Origin: Ramlibacter pallidus
GTDB lineage: Bacteria > Pseudomonadota > Gammaproteobacteria > Burkholderiales > Burkholderiaceae_C
Reading direction: 5' to 3'
DNA: 64,000 nt
NCBI RefSeq assembly: GCF_015070875.1
Contig: NZ_JADDIV010000002.1
Span: forward strand, 827,611-891,610
Part shown: positions 1 to 8,085 of the stretch, piece by piece
Numbering within the stretch: the first letter of the stretch is position 1
Layout: every line of letters begins with the position of its first letter
The notes under the pieces: model-generated
Seen by the model: the letters and a program-made list of their open reading frames with translations, nothing else
Database searches by the model: none
Told to the model about the DNA's origin: nothing
Made by a program: the position numbers and the translations under genes

Positions 1-49
1 GAGGTTGCACCTTTCCGGCGCTTTGTGGTGGCCTCGGCTGATTGCATGA

Positions 50-140
50 AGGTAGATAGCATGCCACCAAGGTAGGTTGGTAGCAAGTGGTGAAACTACC
101 CAGGTAGGTCGGTAGCAGGGTAGTGTGGTAGCATTCTACC
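50..140. repeat. GGTAG-rich repeat region beside the island gene
   Basis: The 16-mer AGGTAGGTYGGTAGCA occurs at 70-85 and 102-117, a 32-bp period. A related shorter copy, AGGTAGATAGCA, is at 50-61. A small hairpin GGTAG-CATT-CTACC lies at 127-140, and a further CTACC at 96-100 can pair with GGTAG at 79-83. The region is non-coding and lies just downstream of the minus-strand gene at 174-1295. It could be a binding array for a regulator or recombinase encoded left of the window. The function is not known. Confidence 0.5.
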
Positions 141-173
141 GTGGAGGTGCGGCTGCGACCAGTTGTTGCGTGC

Positions 174-1295
174 CTATGCGTCCACGAATTGCTCGTAGTA
201 GAGCGGCAGCTTGAAATCGTCCCGCAGCTTCTGCAAGTAGGTCTCCGATTGCTTGTCGAGCTTGTGTACTGCCACGATTACAAGCCTGTCAACCTTGACC
301 GGCTCCGCCGACCAGTACGCATATTCCAGCAGTTGGGGGATGGCCTGTCGGATGCACGCCTTGAGGGTCTTGCCGACTTTGATCTCATAGAACCAACGGA
401 GCTTCGCTGTCTCGACGACTACGTCGATTGAAGTACCAAGGCCCGTGGCGACTTCGCAGCCGACGCAGTCCCGCCCGTGGATAGCGACCAGTTGTTCATC
501 GAACTTGTTCTGGATGTAGTTGTGCAGGAGTTGGGCAGTTTTCTTCGTGAGGGGCGACTTCACGCTCACTGAACCGGTCTGCTTCGTCTTGTGACCGGCC
601 TTGAACTTGTACTTGCCAGCAGGTGCGGAGTCCTTTGCGGCGTCGAGAAAGTAATCGGCATCTTCAAAGGACGGGGCGGTCAGCTTTCCGCTGGAGAGCC
701 AAGCTTCGAACTGGTCCTCGTCGGTCGCGAAAACCTCATGGAAACCGTTATCAATCAAAAGCTGCTTCAAGTCGCCGGTGCCATCCCATCCCGCCGTCTT
801 CATCTTCAGCGCCAGCAGGGTCAAGGCGAGACTGTTTAAGTCGGGAATCTTGAATAGGCGTTGAAGGTCGAAGTCCACGTATTGCTGCGTGTGCTTGGTG
901 CTGTATCCAAGCTCCTCCAGCGTGTGCGCGAAGTTCGTGTACGCCTTGCCATCAAGTTCCACATCCCTCGTGATGCGTCCGGTGAAGTCGGACTTCGCCC
1001 CCTGCCGCATCGCCGCAATCAGCGTGTGATGGCTGAAGATGATCGCGATCAGGACCAGTGCGTTGATGGTCTCAGAGCCCCGCGCTTTCGCTTCCTTCCA
1101 CACTGAGGGAACTGTAAGACCGGTCGTGCCAGCCGACAGGTTCTTTCGCGCTTGGACCTCTTCGATGTTGATGCCCGGCACCTTTCCCCATAACAGGGAA
1201 AGAACCTTGTCTGGATCGTGATCCCGGATGAGCAAAGCGATCTTGTGCGCACCGTGCTTGGTGAGCGACGTGCTGAGGCGGCTCAGATTGAGCAT
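174..1295 (-). CDS. Uncharacterised island protein with C-terminal PD-(D/E)XK nuclease-like motif
   Basis: The protein has 373 residues and starts at an ATG preceded by AGGGG about 6 nt upstream. I do not recognise the N-terminal 250 residues. The C-terminal part carries a restriction-endonuclease-fold signature: E281, D291 in SIDVVVE, E304-x-K306 in YEIK, then Q321/Y325 in QLLEYAY, which fits the Mrr-like QxxxY element. This suggests a metal-dependent DNA nuclease, perhaps a defence or modification-dependent restriction effector; that is inference from the motif. No methyltransferase, helicase or other partner is visible, though the element continues left of the window. Base composition is clearly less G+C-rich than the core genome to the right, consistent with transfer. 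It sits between the comM break and the GGTAG repeats. Confidence 0.7.
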   Translation of the reverse strand: MLNLSRLSTSLTKHGAHKIALLIRDHDPDKVLSLLWGKVPGINIEEVQARKNLSAGTTGLTVPSVWKEAKARGSETINALVLIAIIFSHHTLIAAMRQGAKSDFTGRITRDVELDGKAYTNFAHTLEELGYSTKHTQQYVDFDLQRLFKIPDLNSLALTLLALKMKTAGWDGTGDLKQLLIDNGFHEVFATDEDQFEAWLSSGKLTAPSFEDADYFLDAAKDSAPAGKYKFKAGHKTKQTGSVSVKSPLTKKTAQLLHNYIQNKFDEQLVAIHGRDCVGCEVATGLGTSIDVVVETAKLRWFYEIKVGKTLKACIRQAIPQLLEYAYWSAEPVKVDRLVIVAVHKLDKQSETYLQKLRDDFKLPLYYEQFVDA

Positions 1296-1420
1296 TGAAA
1301 TCCCCTACCGTTGTTGTTGGACAGGCACCCCTCCCGCGCCCGGGCAAGCTGACGCCCAACTGCCGTTGAGAAGCCCTATCGGATCATGCCAACAGCCTGC
1401 AGCACGGTCACAACCGTCTC

Positions 1421-1440
1421 GGGTGTATTCGTTTACACCC
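1421..1440. repeat. Inverted repeat at the island/comM junction
   Basis: A perfect 7-bp inverted repeat GGGTGTA (1421-1427) and TACACCC (1434-1440) with a 6-bp spacer TTCGTT sits exactly where comM homology ends. Read on the comM strand, the arriving sequence begins TGTAAACG. Two readings fit: a transposon terminus (Tn7-like and Tn5053-like elements begin with TGT), or a tyrosine-recombinase core site (arms around a 6-8 bp spacer). The other junction is outside the window, so no target duplication can be checked. Confidence 0.5.
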
Positions 1441-2116
1441 TCAGCAAGCTGTGCCCGCCGGCCGCACCGATCTCCAGCGCGCGGCGCGCCGCGGCCTGTC
1501 CCTTCACGTCGGCGAGGTCCGGATAGAGCGCCGCCACCCGCGGCGCCATCGCGTGCAGCACGCACCAGCCGTCACCGTCCGGCTCCATCGCCTCTCCCGC
1601 CGGCGCGAAGTGCCGCACCACGTCCAGCAGGTGCCGCGCCCGCGCCACGCGCGCACCCGGCACCAGCGCGGCCTCCTCCGCGCTGCCGGGCGGCAGCACC
1701 AGGCAGGTCTGCACGCCGGCCGCCTGCAGGGCCACGCTGGTGGCGAGCGCGCCGCGCACCGGCCGCAATTCGCCGGACAGCGAGAGCTCGCCCGCGAACT
1801 CGTGGCCGGCCAGCCGGGCGCCGTCGACCTGTCCGCTGGCCGCCAGGATGCCGAGCGCGATCGGAAGGTCGAAGCGGCCGGAGTCCTTGGGCAGGTCCGC
1901 CGGCGCCAGGTTCACCGTGATCCTCTTGTTGTGCGGGAACTCCAGGCCGCAGGTGAGGAAGGCGGCGCGAACCCGCTCGCGCGCCTCCTTCACTTCGGTG
2001 TCGGCCAGGCCCACCAGCATGAAGTTGGGCAGGCCGTTGGCCAGGTGCACCTCGACCGTGACGGCGGCGGCCTCCAGCCCGACCAGCGTGCGGCTTTGCA
2101 CCAAACACAGGCTCAT
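1433..2116 (-). pseudogene. comM: ComM/YifB-family ATPase, 5' fragment interrupted by island
   Basis: This is the N-terminal portion of the Mg-chelatase-like AAA+ protein ComM (YifB), a hexameric helicase promoting branch migration during natural transformation. The 227 residues match the family N-terminal domain, with PADLPKDSGRFDLPIALGIL and KGQAAARRALEIGAAGGHS. The reading frame ends in LLRV-stop. Family members continue at this point into the Walker A loop (LLxVGPPGxGKS), so the whole ATPase domain is missing. I chose the ATG at 2116 because GGGAGGAAGG lies just upstream; an upstream ATG at 2284 has no such support. The 3' half should lie left of position 1 if this is an insertion. comM is an established integration hotspot, for example for AbaR/Tn6022-type islands. 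Confidence 0.85.
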
Positions 2117-2178
2117 GGCGTCCTTCCTCCCTGTTCGGGTGCATCGGCGGGGGGCATGCGCGCGAACGGCGCAGTGCG

Positions 2179-2193
2179 GCACCGCCATGGTGC
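2179..2193 (+). promoter_or_regulatory. Putative NtrC enhancer site
   Basis: The 15-mer GCACCGCCATGGTGC has the NtrC dyad GCAC-N7-GTGC and closely resembles the classic enterobacterial glnA enhancer sequence. Its centre is about 115 bp upstream of the start point predicted from the -24/-12 element at 2277-2292. That is normal spacing for a sigma-54 activator. It is inferred from sequence alone. Confidence 0.6.
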
Positions 2194-2276
2194 GGCGAAA
2201 TGGCCGCGCAGGCCTCCTCCGGCTTAACGGGGCGGCCTGGGCCGTCGCGGACGCCCTCTCCCATCCGGCAGACGGC

Positions 2277-2292
2277 TGGCACACGTCCTGCT
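2277..2292 (+). promoter_or_regulatory. Putative sigma-54 (-24/-12) promoter of the porin-glnK-amtB operon
   Basis: TGGCACACGTCCTGCT matches the sigma-54 consensus: TGGCAC at -24 and a CTGCT (consensus TTGCW) at -12, with exactly 10 nt between the invariant GG and GC. It lies 43 bp upstream of the porin start and downstream of an NtrC-like dyad. Nitrogen-limited expression of the operon is the expected consequence. Confidence 0.7.
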
Positions 2293-2334
2293 AACGGGTG
2301 TGCAGGACCACCCCAAACAGACGGAGATCACTTC

Positions 2335-3072
2335 ATGCAACGGAAACTTGTCGCCCTGGCCGCCATCGCCCTCCTTTCTTCCGGGGGCGTGATGGCGCAG
2401 GCCCGCACCTCGGCGCCGGAGCCGGAGTACACCTACTCCTTCAACGTGGGCGCGGTCACCGACTACCGCTACCGCGGCATCTCGCAGTCGCGCCTGCGCC
2501 CGGCCATCCAGGGCGGCGCCGACTTCAGCCACAAGAGCGGCTTCTACATCGGCACCTGGGCCTCCAGCATCCGCTGGATCGAGGACGCGGGCGGCGACGC
2601 CAGCGTGGAAGTGGACGTCTACGGCGGCTACAAGACGACCTTCGGCGACTTCGGCATGGACGTCGGCGTCCTGCGCTACCTGTATCCCAACTCCAGCCTG
2701 CCGGTGAACCCGAACACCACCGAGGTCTACATCGCCGGCACCTGGGGCCCCGCGACGCTGAAGTACTCGCACTCCACCACCAACCTGTTCGGCTTCGCCG
2801 ACAGCAAGAACAGCGGCTACCTGGACCTCAGCGCCACGTTCGACACCGGCTTCTGGGGCCTGACGGTCACGCCGCACGTCGGCCACCAGCGCGTGCGCAA
2901 CAACTCCGCCGCCTCCTATACCGACTGGTCCATCGGCCTGGGCAAGGACTTCGGCAACGGCCTGACCGCCTCGCTGGCCTATGTCGACACCGACACCGAC
3001 GTGTACCTGGCACCCAGCGGCCGCAACCTCGGCCGCTCCGGCGTGGTGCTGGGCGTGAAGTACGGGTTCTGA
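2335..3072 (+). CDS. TorF-family putative outer-membrane porin
   Basis: The protein has 245 residues and a clean signal peptide ending near LSSGGVMAQA. It resembles the TorF/TIGR02001 family of putative beta-barrel channels (YSFNVGAVTDYRYRGISQS after the signal, alternating amphipathic strands, C-terminal aromatic VKYGF). It probably lets small polar solutes through the outer membrane; the substrate is unproven. The ATG at 2335 follows GGAG. It is the first gene of a likely operon with glnK (30 bp gap) and amtB, behind a sigma-54 promoter. A nitrogen-linked solute such as ammonium or an amine is therefore the natural guess. Confidence 0.85.
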   Translation: MQRKLVALAAIALLSSGGVMAQARTSAPEPEYTYSFNVGAVTDYRYRGISQSRLRPAIQGGADFSHKSGFYIGTWASSIRWIEDAGGDASVEVDVYGGYKTTFGDFGMDVGVLRYLYPNSSLPVNPNTTEVYIAGTWGPATLKYSHSTTNLFGFADSKNSGYLDLSATFDTGFWGLTVTPHVGHQRVRNNSAASYTDWSIGLGKDFGNGLTASLAYVDTDTDVYLAPSGRNLGRSGVVLGVKYGF

Positions 3073-3441
<369 letters not shown>

Positions 3442-3472
3442 GCATTTCAATATCCACCAAGAGAGCACCGAC

Positions 3473-5017
3473 ATGAGGAAACTTCTCGCGTCCCTGGGCC
3501 TGGCCCTCGGCCTGCTGGCCGGCGGCGCCGCCGTCGCCCAGGCCCCCGCCACGCCCGCGGCACCCGCTGCCGCCACCACCGCCGCGCCGGCGGAAGCCGC
3601 ACCCGCGGCGCCCGCCGCACCGGCGGCTGCCGCTGCACCCGCGGCGGCTGCTGCCGCCACCGCAGCGCCCGCGGCCCCGGCTCCTGCTGCCGCCGCTCCC
3701 GCGCCCGTCCCGAACAAGGGCGACACCGCCTGGATGACCACCTCCACCGTGCTGGTCTTCCTGATGATCCTGCCCGGCCTGGCGCTGTTCTACGGCGGCT
3801 TGGTCCGCAGCAAGAACATGCTGTCGGTGCTGATGCAGGTCTTCGTGGTCGCCTCCATGATCCTGGTGCTGTGGGTGATCTACGGCTACAGCCTGGCCTT
3901 CACCAGCGGCAATGCCTTCATCGGCGGCTTCGGCAAGCTGTTCCTGTCCGGCATCACGCCCGACTCCATCGCCGCCACCTTCAGCAAGGGCGTGGTGATC
4001 CCGGAACTGACCTTCGTCGGCTTCCAGTCCACCTTCGCCGCCATCACCTGCGCGCTGATCGTCGGCGCCTTCGCCGAGCGCATCAAGTTCTCCGCGGTGC
4101 TGCTGTTCTGCGCGATCTGGTTCACGTTCGCCTATCTGCCGGTCGCCCACATGGTGTGGTACTGGGACGGCCCGGACGCGATCACCGACGCTGCCTCGCT
4201 GGAGACCGTGACGGCTGCCGCCGGCTGGCTCTGGGCCAAGGGCGCGCTCGACTTCGCGGGCGGCACCGTGGTGCACATCAACGCCGGTGTGGCCGGCCTG
4301 GTCGGCGCCTACGTGATCGGCAAGCGCCTGGGCTACGGCAAGGAATCGCTCACGCCCCACAGCCTGACGCTCACGATGGTCGGTGCCTCGCTGCTGTGGG
4401 TGGGCTGGTTCGGCTTCAACGCCGGCTCCAACCTGGAAGTCAACGGCGTCGCGGCCCTGGCCTTCGTCAACACCATCGTCGCCACCGCCGCCGCCACGCT
4501 GTCGTGGATCGCGGGTGAAGCGCTCTCCAAGGGCAAGGCCTCGATGCTGGGCGCCGCCTCCGGTGCCGTCTCCGGCCTGGTCGCCATCACCCCGGCCTGC
4601 GGCTTCGTCGGCCCGATGGGCGCGCTGGTCATCGGCCTGGCGGCCGGCGTGATCTGCCTGTGGGGCGTCAACGGCCTCAAGCGCATGCTCGGCGCGGACG
4701 ACTCGCTGGACGTGTTCGGCGTCCACGGCGTCGGCGGCATCCTGGGTGCGCTGCTGACCGGCGTGTTCGCCTCGCCGTCCCTCGGCGGCACCGGCGTGTA
4801 CGACTACGTGGCCAACAAGGTCAACCCCGACTACTCCATCGGCGGCCAGGTCTGGATCCAGTTCCAGGGCGTGCTGACCACGGTGGTGTGGTCCGCGGTG
4901 GTCGCCTTCATCGCCTACAAGATCGTCGACCTCCTGGTGGGCCTGCGCGTCACCGAGGAAGAGGAGCGCGAAGGCCTCGACATCAGCAGCCACGGCGAAA
5001 CCGCCTACAACCGCTGA
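3473..5017 (+). CDS. amtB: Ammonium transporter AmtB with long Ala/Pro-rich N-terminal linker
   Basis: The protein is a trimeric inner-membrane ammonium channel of 514 residues. After a signal peptide (cleavage near AAVAQA) there is an unusual low-complexity segment of about 55 residues made almost only of Ala and Pro, approximately residues 24-80. The Amt core then begins at NKGDTAWM, with about 11 membrane segments. The pore twin histidines are visible in GTVVHINAGVAG and FGVHGVGGILG. The cytoplasmic tail ends EEEEREGLDIS..GE, typical of the GlnK-interacting C terminus. It is paired with glnK and ends before a strong terminator. Confidence 0.96.
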   Translation: MRKLLASLGLALGLLAGGAAVAQAPATPAAPAAATTAAPAEAAPAAPAAPAAAAAPAAAAAATAAPAAPAPAAAAPAPVPNKGDTAWMTTSTVLVFLMILPGLALFYGGLVRSKNMLSVLMQVFVVASMILVLWVIYGYSLAFTSGNAFIGGFGKLFLSGITPDSIAATFSKGVVIPELTFVGFQSTFAAITCALIVGAFAERIKFSAVLLFCAIWFTFAYLPVAHMVWYWDGPDAITDAASLETVTAAAGWLWAKGALDFAGGTVVHINAGVAGLVGAYVIGKRLGYGKESLTPHSLTLTMVGASLLWVGWFGFNAGSNLEVNGVAALAFVNTIVATAAATLSWIAGEALSKGKASMLGAASGAVSGLVAITPACGFVGPMGALVIGLAAGVICLWGVNGLKRMLGADDSLDVFGVHGVGGILGALLTGVFASPSLGGTGVYDYVANKVNPDYSIGGQVWIQFQGVLTTVVWSAVVAFIAYKIVDLLVGLRVTEEEEREGLDISSHGETAYNR

Positions 5018-5088
5018 CCCATGCAGCGCGGCGCGCGGTGGCACGCCGCGCGCAGTGAACGAGCAAGCAAGGATCTCCTTTGGATGTT

Positions 5089-5116
5089 GGGCCCGCCTCG
5101 GCGGGCCCCTTTTTTT
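5089..5116 (+). terminator. Intrinsic terminator of the glnK-amtB operon
   Basis: A perfect 9-bp stem GGGCCCGCC (5089-5097) pairs with GGCGGGCCC (5100-5108) around a 2-nt loop and is followed by a run of seven T. A second hairpin without a U-tract, GCGCGCGG/CCGCGCGC at 5031-5053, lies directly after the amtB stop and may add stability. It separates amtB from the sugar genes. Confidence 0.9.
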
Positions 5117-5157
5117 GTCTCCGGCCCATGCACAATGGGACGCAAGGAGACAAGCGC

Positions 5158-6012
5158 ATGATCGAACTGCAAGCCGGCCGGCTGCGCTGCGAGCTGCATC
5201 CCGGCCTGGGCGGCTCCATCGCGGGCCTGTGGATGGATGGGCAGCCGGTGCTGCGGTCGACGCCCGCGGCCCAGCTCACGAACGCACGGCTGTCGGGCTG
5301 CTATCCGCTCGTGCCTTTCTCGAACCGCATCGCCCACGCCCAGCTCGTCTGGCAAGGCACGCAGCACCCGCTGGTGCGCAACAACGGCGACGAGCCGCAC
5401 GCCATCCACGGCGTCGGCTGGCAGCGGCCCTGGAGCGTGCTGGACCAGGACGCCACCACCGCGATGCTGGCGTACGAGCACCGGCCCGACAGCGGCTGGC
5501 CCTTCGCCTTCGACTGTTCCGACACCTTCCGCCTCACGCCTGGGGGGCTGGAGCTCACGCTGGCCATCACCAACCAGGCGCCGCTGCCCGCACCGGCCGG
5601 CCTGGGCTGGCATCCCTACTTCACCAAGCGGCCCGGCAGCCGCATCGCCTTCCGCGCCGGCGGCCGCTGGGAGATGGGGCCCGACAAGCTGCCGACCGGC
5701 CGCGTGCCTACCGGGGGCCTGGACGCGGAATGCGAAACGCTCGACGTCGACCACTGCTTCGACGGCTGGGACGGCGTGGTGCAGCTGCGCGACGCGGTGA
5801 TGCAGGTGCGCGTGCGGTCGGACCTCACCCGCCTGGTGGTGTTCACCAATGCCACGCGGCCCTTCGTCGCGATCGAGCCGGTCAGCCACGTGAACAACGC
5901 CATGCAGCTGCAGGCTGGCGGCGCGGCGGGCGAGGACCTCGGCATCCGCGTGCTGCAGCCGGGCGAGACGATGGTCGCGCAGATGGCCATCGAGGTGGAA
6001 CCCGCGCGATGA
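5158..6012 (+). CDS. Aldose 1-epimerase family protein
   Basis: This 284-residue galactose-mutarotase-fold protein interconverts sugar anomers in the cytoplasm. Candidate catalytic residues are in DEPHAIHGVGW (His), LGWHPYFTK (His) and the late acidic IEPVSHVNN (Glu). The ATG at 5158 has AAGGAGA about 8 nt upstream; an in-frame ATG at 5080 would run through the preceding terminator and is rejected. The stop overlaps the start of the next gene (ATGA), so it is translationally coupled to a SMP-30 lactonase. The pair suggests oxidative aldose use: epimerase, a sugar dehydrogenase elsewhere, then lactonase. The specific sugar is not determinable. Confidence 0.88.
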   Translation: MIELQAGRLRCELHPGLGGSIAGLWMDGQPVLRSTPAAQLTNARLSGCYPLVPFSNRIAHAQLVWQGTQHPLVRNNGDEPHAIHGVGWQRPWSVLDQDATTAMLAYEHRPDSGWPFAFDCSDTFRLTPGGLELTLAITNQAPLPAPAGLGWHPYFTKRPGSRIAFRAGGRWEMGPDKLPTGRVPTGGLDAECETLDVDHCFDGWDGVVQLRDAVMQVRVRSDLTRLVVFTNATRPFVAIEPVSHVNNAMQLQAGGAAGEDLGIRVLQPGETMVAQMAIEVEPAR

Positions 6013-6932
6013 AGTGGGAGGTGGCGGTCGCCACGCCGGACCAGGTGGGCGAATCGCCTTTCTGGCACCCGCGCGAGCAGTGCCTGTACTGGGTCGACAT
6101 CCCGGCGTGCCGGGTGCGCCGCTGGAATCCGTCCACTGGCGCCGGGGAGCACTGGGACTTGCCGCAGGAGCCGGGCTGCATCGCGCCGGCGGCGAGCGGC
6201 GGGCTGGTGCTGGCGCTGCGCGACGGCCTCTACCGCGCCCGCAGGTGGGGCGGGCCGCTGGAGCCGCTGGTGCGCTTCCAGCACGGGACGCACACGCGCT
6301 TCAACGACGGCAAGGCCGACCCCGCCGGCCGCTTCTGGGCCGGCACCTACTATGAGCCGAAGGACGCGCGCAAGGCCGACCTCTACGCCATGGACTGCCG
6401 TCCGGACAACGGCAACGGCGGCCGTCCGATCGTGCAATTGAAGGCGCACAACGCCACCAGCGCGAACGGCCTGGCGTGGTCGCCCGACGGGCGCACGGTC
6501 TACTGGAGCGACACTGCGCAGCACGCGATCCACGCATGGGACTGGGAAGCGGGCGCCAACGTGATGCGCCGGCACCGCATCTTCCGGGCGTTCCCCGCGA
6601 AGCCCGCCGGCTGGAAGCCCGGCCAGGCCGGCTACGGAGGCCGTCCGGATGGCGCGGCGGTGGACGCCGAAGGCCACTACTGGGTGGCGATGTTCGAAGG
6701 CGGGCGGCTGTTGCGGATCGCGCCGGACGGCCGGGTCGCCGCGGAGTCCGCCGTTCCGGCGCGCTGTCCGACGATGCCGTGTTTCGGCGGCGGGGACCTG
6801 CGCACGCTGTACCTCACCACCGCGCGCCATGGCCGTGCGCCGGAGGAACTGGAAGCGTTCCCGCACTCCGGCTGCGTGTTCGCGGTCCGCGTGGACGTCC
6901 CCGGCCTGCCCACCAATTTCTTCATCGACTGA
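6009..6932 (+). CDS. SMP-30/gluconolactonase-family sugar lactone hydrolase
   Basis: This six-bladed beta-propeller has 307 residues. Likely divalent-metal ligands are Glu in VGESPFWHP, Asn in TSANGLAWSPDG and Asp in GGRPDGAAVDAEGHYW, the standard SMP-30 set. The expected reaction is hydrolysis of an aldonolactone to the aldonic acid. It starts by a 4-nt overlap with the epimerase gene. The glycolate oxidase genes begin 64 bp downstream; a functional link to them is not evident. Confidence 0.9.
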   Translation: MKWEVAVATPDQVGESPFWHPREQCLYWVDIPACRVRRWNPSTGAGEHWDLPQEPGCIAPAASGGLVLALRDGLYRARRWGGPLEPLVRFQHGTHTRFNDGKADPAGRFWAGTYYEPKDARKADLYAMDCRPDNGNGGRPIVQLKAHNATSANGLAWSPDGRTVYWSDTAQHAIHAWDWEAGANVMRRHRIFRAFPAKPAGWKPGQAGYGGRPDGAAVDAEGHYWVAMFEGGRLLRIAPDGRVAAESAVPARCPTMPCFGGGDLRTLYLTTARHGRAPEELEAFPHSGCVFAVRVDVPGLPTNFFID

Positions 6933-6996
6933 GCCGCGAAAATTTCAGCGCGCCCCGGCCGGGCATCTCCCCGCGCTGCACGTAACATCCACCGCC

Positions 6997-8085
6997 ATGG
7001 AGCCCGCCCTCGCCAACCTCATCGCCCGCGTCCGCACCGCCGCGCAAGAGCGGCGGCCGCTGCGCATCCGCGGTGGCGGCAGCAAGGACTTTTACGGCGA
7101 GCGGCTCGAGGGTGAGCTGCTGGACACGCGCGAACTGCGCGGTGTCGTGAATTACGAACCCAGCGAGCTGGTGGTGACGGTGCGCGCCGGCACGCCGCTG
7201 GCGGAACTGGAGCAGGTGCTCGCCGGCGCCGGCCAGTCGCTGCCCTTCGAGCCCCCGCACTTCGGCCCCGGCGCCACGGTGGGCGGCATGGTCGCGGCGG
7301 GGCTCTCGGGCCCGGCCCGCGCCAGCGTCGGCGCGGTGCGCGACTACGTGCTGGGGCTGAACCTCGTCAACGGCCGCGGCGAGCACCTGGTGTTCGGCGG
7401 CCAGGTGATGAAGAACGTGGCCGGCTACGACGTCTCGCGCCTGATGGCCGGTGCGATGGGCACGCTGGGCCTGCTGACGGAACTCAGCCTGAAGGTGCTG
7501 CCGGTCCCGCCCGGCGAAGCGACGCTGCGCTTCGAGCTGTCGCAAGCGCAGGCGCTGGAGCGCCTGAACGCCTGGGGCGGCCAGCCGCTGCCGCTGAACG
7601 CGAGCCGCTGGAGCGCCGAGGGTGGCGCCGGCACCTTGTTCCTGCGCCTGCGCGGCGCGGTCGCCGCCGTCGACGCCGCCTGCCGCACGCTGGGCGGCGA
7701 GCGCGTGGATGCCGCGCAAGCCACGCCGGATTGGCTCGCCTGCCGCGAGCAGCGGCTGCCCTGGTTCACCACGCTGGAAGGTCGCGACCTCTGGCGCCTG
7801 TCCGTGCCCCAGACCGCGCCCGTGCTCGACCTGCCCGAAGCGCCCTGTGTCGAATGGCACGGCGCGCAGCGCTGGGTCCGCGTCACGCCGGAGCAGGGCG
7901 CGCAGGTGCGCGAAGCCGCGCTCGCCGTCGGCGGCCATGCGACCCTGTTCCGCACGTCGCGCGCGGATGCGACCCACCGGCTGACGCCGCTCGCGCCCGC
8001 GCTCGCCACGCTGCACGAGCGGCTCAAGCGGCAGTTCGACCCCGCCGGTATCTTCAACCGTGGCCGCCTCTACGCGCAGCTCTGA
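6997..8085 (+). CDS. glcE: Glycolate oxidase FAD-binding subunit GlcE
   Basis: This 362-residue FAD_binding_4 protein is a subunit of the membrane-associated glycolate oxidase GlcDEF (glycolate to glyoxylate). The PCMH-type FAD fold is recognisable in LRIRGGGSKDFYG, GPGATVGGMVAAGLSGP and VMKNVAGYDVSRLMAGAMGTLG. The C-terminal FDPAGIFNRGRLY is the family ending. The ATG at 6997 begins the conserved domain directly. The stop and the glcF start overlap (TGATG). The catalytic flavoprotein glcD, usually the preceding gene, is absent here and must lie elsewhere. Confidence 0.92.
   Translation: MEPALANLIARVRTAAQERRPLRIRGGGSKDFYGERLEGELLDTRELRGVVNYEPSELVVTVRAGTPLAELEQVLAGAGQSLPFEPPHFGPGATVGGMVAAGLSGPARASVGAVRDYVLGLNLVNGRGEHLVFGGQVMKNVAGYDVSRLMAGAMGTLGLLTELSLKVLPVPPGEATLRFELSQAQALERLNAWGGQPLPLNASRWSAEGGAGTLFLRLRGAVAAVDAACRTLGGERVDAAQATPDWLACREQRLPWFTTLEGRDLWRLSVPQTAPVLDLPEAPCVEWHGAQRWVRVTPEQGAQVREAALAVGGHATLFRTSRADATHRLTPLAPALATLHERLKRQFDPAGIFNRGRLYAQL

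Noticed and set aside
3545..3710. Possible DNA repeat or CRISPR-like array in amtB
   Set aside because: It is Ala/Pro-coding low complexity inside one frame, without spacers or conserved repeat units.
5080..5157. ATG at 5080 as aldose epimerase start
   Set aside because: The extra codons translate the terminator hairpin; the ATG at 5158 has a good ribosome site.
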